This document shows positions 6,035 through 8,863 of a stretch of DNA of 8,863 bases, in pieces. The stretch's first letter is position 1, and the number at the start of each line of letters is the position of its first letter. A program made the translations under genes and the position numbers. Origin of the DNA: Gammaproteobacteria bacterium (GTDB lineage: Bacteria; Pseudomonadota; Gammaproteobacteria; Pseudomonadales; Pseudomonadaceae). A model generated the notes under the pieces. That model had not been told where the DNA came from. It did no database searches and saw only the letters and a program-made list of their open reading frames with translations. Location of the stretch: assembly GCA_012735335.1 (NCBI GenBank), contig JAAYHO010000407.1, positions 1-8,863 of the forward strand, given 5' to 3'.

Positions 6035-6199
6035 TACGAGGTGTCCCTGCGGCACTTTGAAGCCATTATCTGCAATGAACAGTCCCAATTCGGGGGGCTG
6101 TCCGGTGGCCGCCAAATCATGCAGCCTTGACGACAGTTCGAAATTGCTTGGCTATCCTGTTGGCTGAGGTACAAAAATAAGAATAAATGGAGGTGTCAC

Positions 6200-7705
6200 G
6201 TGCGTAAGCATTCCTGGTTTACCGCAGCAATTCCCCTTTCCATGACTGCATTGTTGCTCAGTGGTTGTCTTGGTGGCAGCAGTAGCAGTAGTTCCAGCAG
6301 CTCACCCGGGGGGCCTGACGAGCTGACAAGAGCGCATGATGAGCGCGTTTTTGTGCCGGTGGAGAGCGAGATTGCTGCGCTCCCCGATATGCCCACCAGT
6401 CGATATAGCGGTATCTATGAGGGCCTGCAGGGCGATGCCGTGTACGCGGTCGAGGTACCTGAGGGTTGGGACGGTGGCACGCTGGTGATGTATACCCATG
6501 GCTATGCGGGGGAGGGCGAGGAGCTTCCGCTGAGTGTGCCGAATGAGGCCTGGCGCCGGGTGGTACTGGGGTTCGGGTATGCCTGGGCAGCGTCCTCCTA
6601 CTCGGCCAACTATTACGATGCCCGTGCCGGTCTGGAAGATACCAACAAGCTGGCTCTGGAAGCAGTGAACTATATCCTGCGTGATTACGGCGAACAGTAT
6701 AACCAGCCGGATCGCTTCCTTATCTCCGGCTTTTCCATGGGTGGGCATATTGCCGCCGCTGCCATTGATCGTGAAAACCGCGAGCGCACTCAGTTCAAGG
6801 TGGACTATGCCGGTGCTGCGCCTTTCTGTCAGTCCGAGCAAAATCAGTTTCAGTGGCTGGGGGATTATCCTCGGGTGATGATGGAGCTGTCCGGTTATGG
6901 GAATGAGGACTACTCCAGATTCCAGGAGTTGGTCGGGGAGTATCAGAACTTCGGTGGGGCCAACATACTGGTGCGTCCGGGGCCGATAGTCGATGCCCTG
7001 TTCAATCAGGATGGGCTTGGTATGCCGGACTGGACCTCGCCCAAGGGGGTCGAGGGAGAGCGTCTGATGGCCATTGCTGAAAACCTGAGTGGGGGAGAGC
7101 GCCCGATCTTCGAATACGGATTTGCTGGCCCGCTACAGAGCATCGTACTGGGCACCGGAGGCTCTTCTGGCGATATCAACGGCATTCTGGCGCTCAACGG
7201 TTACGGTAACCAGGACCAGGTCTACCGCTGGAGCACCGGACCGATCACTCCGGAAGAGCAGGAATTCAACGATAATATCGCCCGGGTCACTGCTGATGAA
7301 GATGCCAACCCCCTGCGGGACGATGGGGTGCGCTGGATTCCGCTGGTCAACGGGGAGTTCGATGTGCCGGTGCTGACCATGCATACCCTGGGGGATTTCT
7401 ATGTGCCTTTCCGCCATCAGCAGCTGTACCGCGAGCGTGCGCAGGAGCATGGCAACGACCATCTGTTGGTACAGCGGGCCATTCGCGCGCCGGGTCATTG
7501 CGATTTTGCCGCCAATGAGGTGGTTGAGGCCATGCGGGACTGGTTGGTGTGGGTTAATTTCGGAATCAAGCCGCAAGGTGATGAGGTGCTGGATCCGGAG
7601 GTGGTAGCCGATCCGGATTATGGATGCGCATTTACCCGGGACTTCCTGCCGGTAGAAAATCCCGTCTCCCGGGAACCGCTGCCGGACTGTTCTGCTGTAC
7701 TGTAG
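6200..7705 (+). CDS. Alpha/beta-hydrolase lipoprotein of unknown substrate
   Basis: The 501-residue exported serine hydrolase has a lipoprotein signal: a basic start, a hydrophobic core and the lipobox LSGC with Cys23 as the lipidated residue. Leu24 is not the inner-membrane retention Asp, so outer-membrane location is likely. A run of nine serines (27-35) tethers the domain. The hydrolase core shows an oxyanion loop HGY at 100-102, the nucleophile elbow GFSMGG (Ser179), a probable acid Asp399 in TLGDFYVPF and His433 in APGHCDF. About 150 residues between the nucleophile and the late strands form a large insertion, perhaps a lid. Cys434, Cys476 and Cys497 suggest disulfides near the active site. 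GTG 6200 is the start, as GGAGG ends six bases before it. The gene follows a terminator, so it is probably its own unit. Ester, oligoester or peptide substrates are all possible. Confidence 0.85.
   Translation: MRKHSWFTAAIPLSMTALLLSGCLGGSSSSSSSSSPGGPDELTRAHDERVFVPVESEIAALPDMPTSRYSGIYEGLQGDAVYAVEVPEGWDGGTLVMYTHGYAGEGEELPLSVPNEAWRRVVLGFGYAWAASSYSANYYDARAGLEDTNKLALEAVNYILRDYGEQYNQPDRFLISGFSMGGHIAAAAIDRENRERTQFKVDYAGAAPFCQSEQNQFQWLGDYPRVMMELSGYGNEDYSRFQELVGEYQNFGGANILVRPGPIVDALFNQDGLGMPDWTSPKGVEGERLMAIAENLSGGERPIFEYGFAGPLQSIVLGTGGSSGDINGILALNGYGNQDQVYRWSTGPITPEEQEFNDNIARVTADEDANPLRDDGVRWIPLVNGEFDVPVLTMHTLGDFYVPFRHQQLYRERAQEHGNDHLLVQRAIRAPGHCDFAANEVVEAMRDWLVWVNFGIKPQGDEVLDPEVVADPDYGCAFTRDFLPVENPVSREPLPDCSAVL
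6278..6304 (+). repeat. Poly-serine tether repeat inside the lipoprotein gene
   Basis: Nine serine codons follow the lipidated cysteine, mostly AGC and AGT in near-tandem (AGCAGT units), then TCC and TCA. Such tethers are common in surface lipoproteins. The short tandem unit could change length by slippage in multiples of three or six without breaking the frame. Confidence 0.7.
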
Positions 7706-7712
7706 CTGAAGC

Positions 7713-7758
7713 AACAACCTGCTCGGCCTCTCCCCAGGGAGAGTGTCGAGCAGTTGTT
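7713..7758. terminator. Bidirectional terminator between convergent genes
   Basis: A long hairpin lies eight bases after the hydrolase stop and eight before the end of the U32 gene. The outer stem pairs 7713-7725 with 7747-7758 (12 pairs, one bulged C at 7718). A small internal loop follows, then a 7-bp inner stem CTCTCCC/GGGAGAG at 7728-7734 and 7737-7743. On the minus strand it ends in TTGTT followed by GCTTC. On the plus strand it ends in TTGTT within the stem itself. It is well placed to stop both transcripts. Confidence 0.75.
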
Positions 7759-7766
7759 CGCGGCCC

Positions 7767-8863
7767 TCAGTGGGGCGCCCGGCGGGGAATGGTCTTGAGC
7801 AGGTCTTCCGGGGTGATCGAGCCGACGATATTGCTGCCCGGTTGCGGCTGATTGAGGATATGCCCCTTCATCTTGCCGATCACATGCATCTCGCAGGGTT
7901 TGCAGTCGAACTTCAGTGTCAGCACTTCATCCCCGTGCACCAGCTGCATGGGCGCTACCTTGGTACGTACGCCGGTGACCCCTTTGGCCTGTTTCGGACA
8001 CAGGTTGAAGGAAAAACGCAGGCAGTGCTTGGTGATCATCACCGGCACCTCGCCGGGTTCCTCGTGGGCCTCGTAGGCCGCATCGATCAGTTGCACGCCG
8101 TAGCGCTGATAGAAGGCCCGGGCCTGGTGGTTATACACGTTGGCCAGAAAGCTCAGGTGTGATTGCGGATAGACCGGTGGCGGCTCGCTGACCGGCTTGC
8201 GGCTGCCATGGGGGAAGGCGGCGATACGGGCCTGGCTGAGACGCTCGATCAGCTCCCGGCGCAGGGTCTTGAGCTGGGAGTTGGGTACAAAGGGCGCGAA
8301 GTCACCGCGCATTTCTACCTGCTCGGCATGATAGCTGGTGGTACCCAGCTGGCTGAGCACATCACGCAGCTGCTCCAGTGCCTTTTCCGGCTGTTTGGCC
8401 GGCTCGAAGGGGCCACTCAACTCGCTGCTGACGGTAATGCCTTCCTCGCTGGTAGCAGACAGGGTCAGCCTGTCTTCGGCCAGTTCAACCTGCCAGCGCA
8501 GGCCGATCCGCCGCTCCGCCGAGGTTTTCAGCAAAGCCTGTTGCCAGTTGTGATCCAGGTTGCGGTTCAGCGCCTGGGGCAGACGTGCCCGGCGTAACTG
8601 TTCCGGCAACTCGTTGGGTTCGATGCGGTACTCCCAGCGTGGTTGGCCGTATTCCTCGAAGGTACGTAGCTGTTGGGCGATATTGGCGCGGAAACCCACC
8701 ACTTCGCGTTTGACCAGCACGTTCAGACCGTCGCCATTGGACAGCGGCTCATGGGTGACCACCCGCAGGTCCTTCTTGCCGACCTGCTGCAGCTCGCCGA
8801 CCAGCAGACCGGTGAAGGTAGGGGAGTCGAAGGCGCCGATATCGATCTTGCGATCGGTCACGA
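7767..8863 (-). CDS. rlhA: U32 family protein, RlhA (YdcP)-like, C-terminal part
   Basis: The window holds about 365 codons of the C-terminal part; the frame runs off the right edge, so the true start is not visible. The GTG at 8859-8861 is interior to the protein. The segment LNRNLDHNWQQALLKTSAER and the region around it match the DUF3656 part of E. coli YdcP/RlhA, which together with its iron-sulfur U32 core hydroxylates C2501 of 23S rRNA. The U32 core itself (about 300 residues) lies outside the window. Near the end two cysteine pairs occur, KHCLRFSFNLCPK (C-x7-C) and DCKPCEM (C-x2-C), which look like a metal or cluster site. Older annotations call such proteins collagenase-like peptidases, which is probably wrong here. 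The gene stops at a shared terminator with the hydrolase gene. Confidence 0.82.
   Translation of the reverse strand, partial: VTDRKIDIGAFDSPTFTGLLVGELQQVGKKDLRVVTHEPLSNGDGLNVLVKREVVGFRANIAQQLRTFEEYGQPRWEYRIEPNELPEQLRRARLPQALNRNLDHNWQQALLKTSAERRIGLRWQVELAEDRLTLSATSEEGITVSSELSGPFEPAKQPEKALEQLRDVLSQLGTTSYHAEQVEMRGDFAPFVPNSQLKTLRRELIERLSQARIAAFPHGSRKPVSEPPPVYPQSHLSFLANVYNHQARAFYQRYGVQLIDAAYEAHEEPGEVPVMITKHCLRFSFNLCPKQAKGVTGVRTKVAPMQLVHGDEVLTLKFDCKPCEMHVIGKMKGHILNQPQPGSNIVGSITPEDLLKTIPRRAPH

Noticed and set aside
7743..8597. Plus-strand open frames of 139 and 144 codons opposite the U32 gene
   Set aside because: They are antisense shadows of a conserved protein. The first also starts within the bidirectional terminator, and neither shows family features.

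Overview
The window reads as chromosomal DNA of a Pseudomonas-like gammaproteobacterium. Support comes from an OprD-family porin, a NorR whose NO-sensing and output domains are close to the enterobacterial protein, an RlhA-type U32 protein, moderately high GC and tightly packed genes. A genus such as Pseudomonas or Halopseudomonas is inference. I see no rRNA, tRNA, insertion sequence, phage gene, CRISPR array or replication origin. No stretch of 300 bases lacks a gene. The longest gap is 5967-6199, which holds a strong hairpin just after norR and the leader of the next gene.

Layout. 3-47 is the last codons of an upstream gene. 50-1297 (+) is an OprD-type outer-membrane porin. 1348-2016 (+) is an FMN nitroreductase. 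2026-3201 (-) is the polytopic membrane protein NnrS. 3292-3726 (+) is a small four-helix CopD/DUF2269-like membrane protein with a histidine in each helix region. 3740-4243 (-) is a short YtfE/NorA/DnrN di-iron hemerythrin-fold protein. 4431-5966 (+) is NorR, the NO-responsive sigma-54 activator. 6200-7705 (+) is a secreted alpha/beta-hydrolase lipoprotein. 7767-8863 (-) is the C-terminal part of a U32 protein resembling RlhA, cut by the window edge.

The core of the window is a nitric-oxide response locus at about 2.0-6.0 kb. NorR and the hemerythrin gene diverge. Their shared intergenic region carries a well-spaced sigma-54 promoter (TGGCATA-N4-TTGCT) facing the hemerythrin gene. Beyond it lie three GGT-N7-ACC elements, the NorR binding pattern, and the last of these covers the norR start codon. 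The sequence therefore suggests that NorR activates the hemerythrin gene when NO is present and limits its own expression. NnrS and the four-helix protein lie beside it, but no NO reductase or flavohaemoglobin is in view. This looks like an NO-damage or metal-homeostasis module rather than a denitrification operon. Less usual points are the hemerythrin protein's missing N-terminal ScdA_N domain, the small histidine-bearing membrane protein lying antisense between two NO genes, and a GAFSGA (not GAFTGA) sigma-54 contact loop in NorR.
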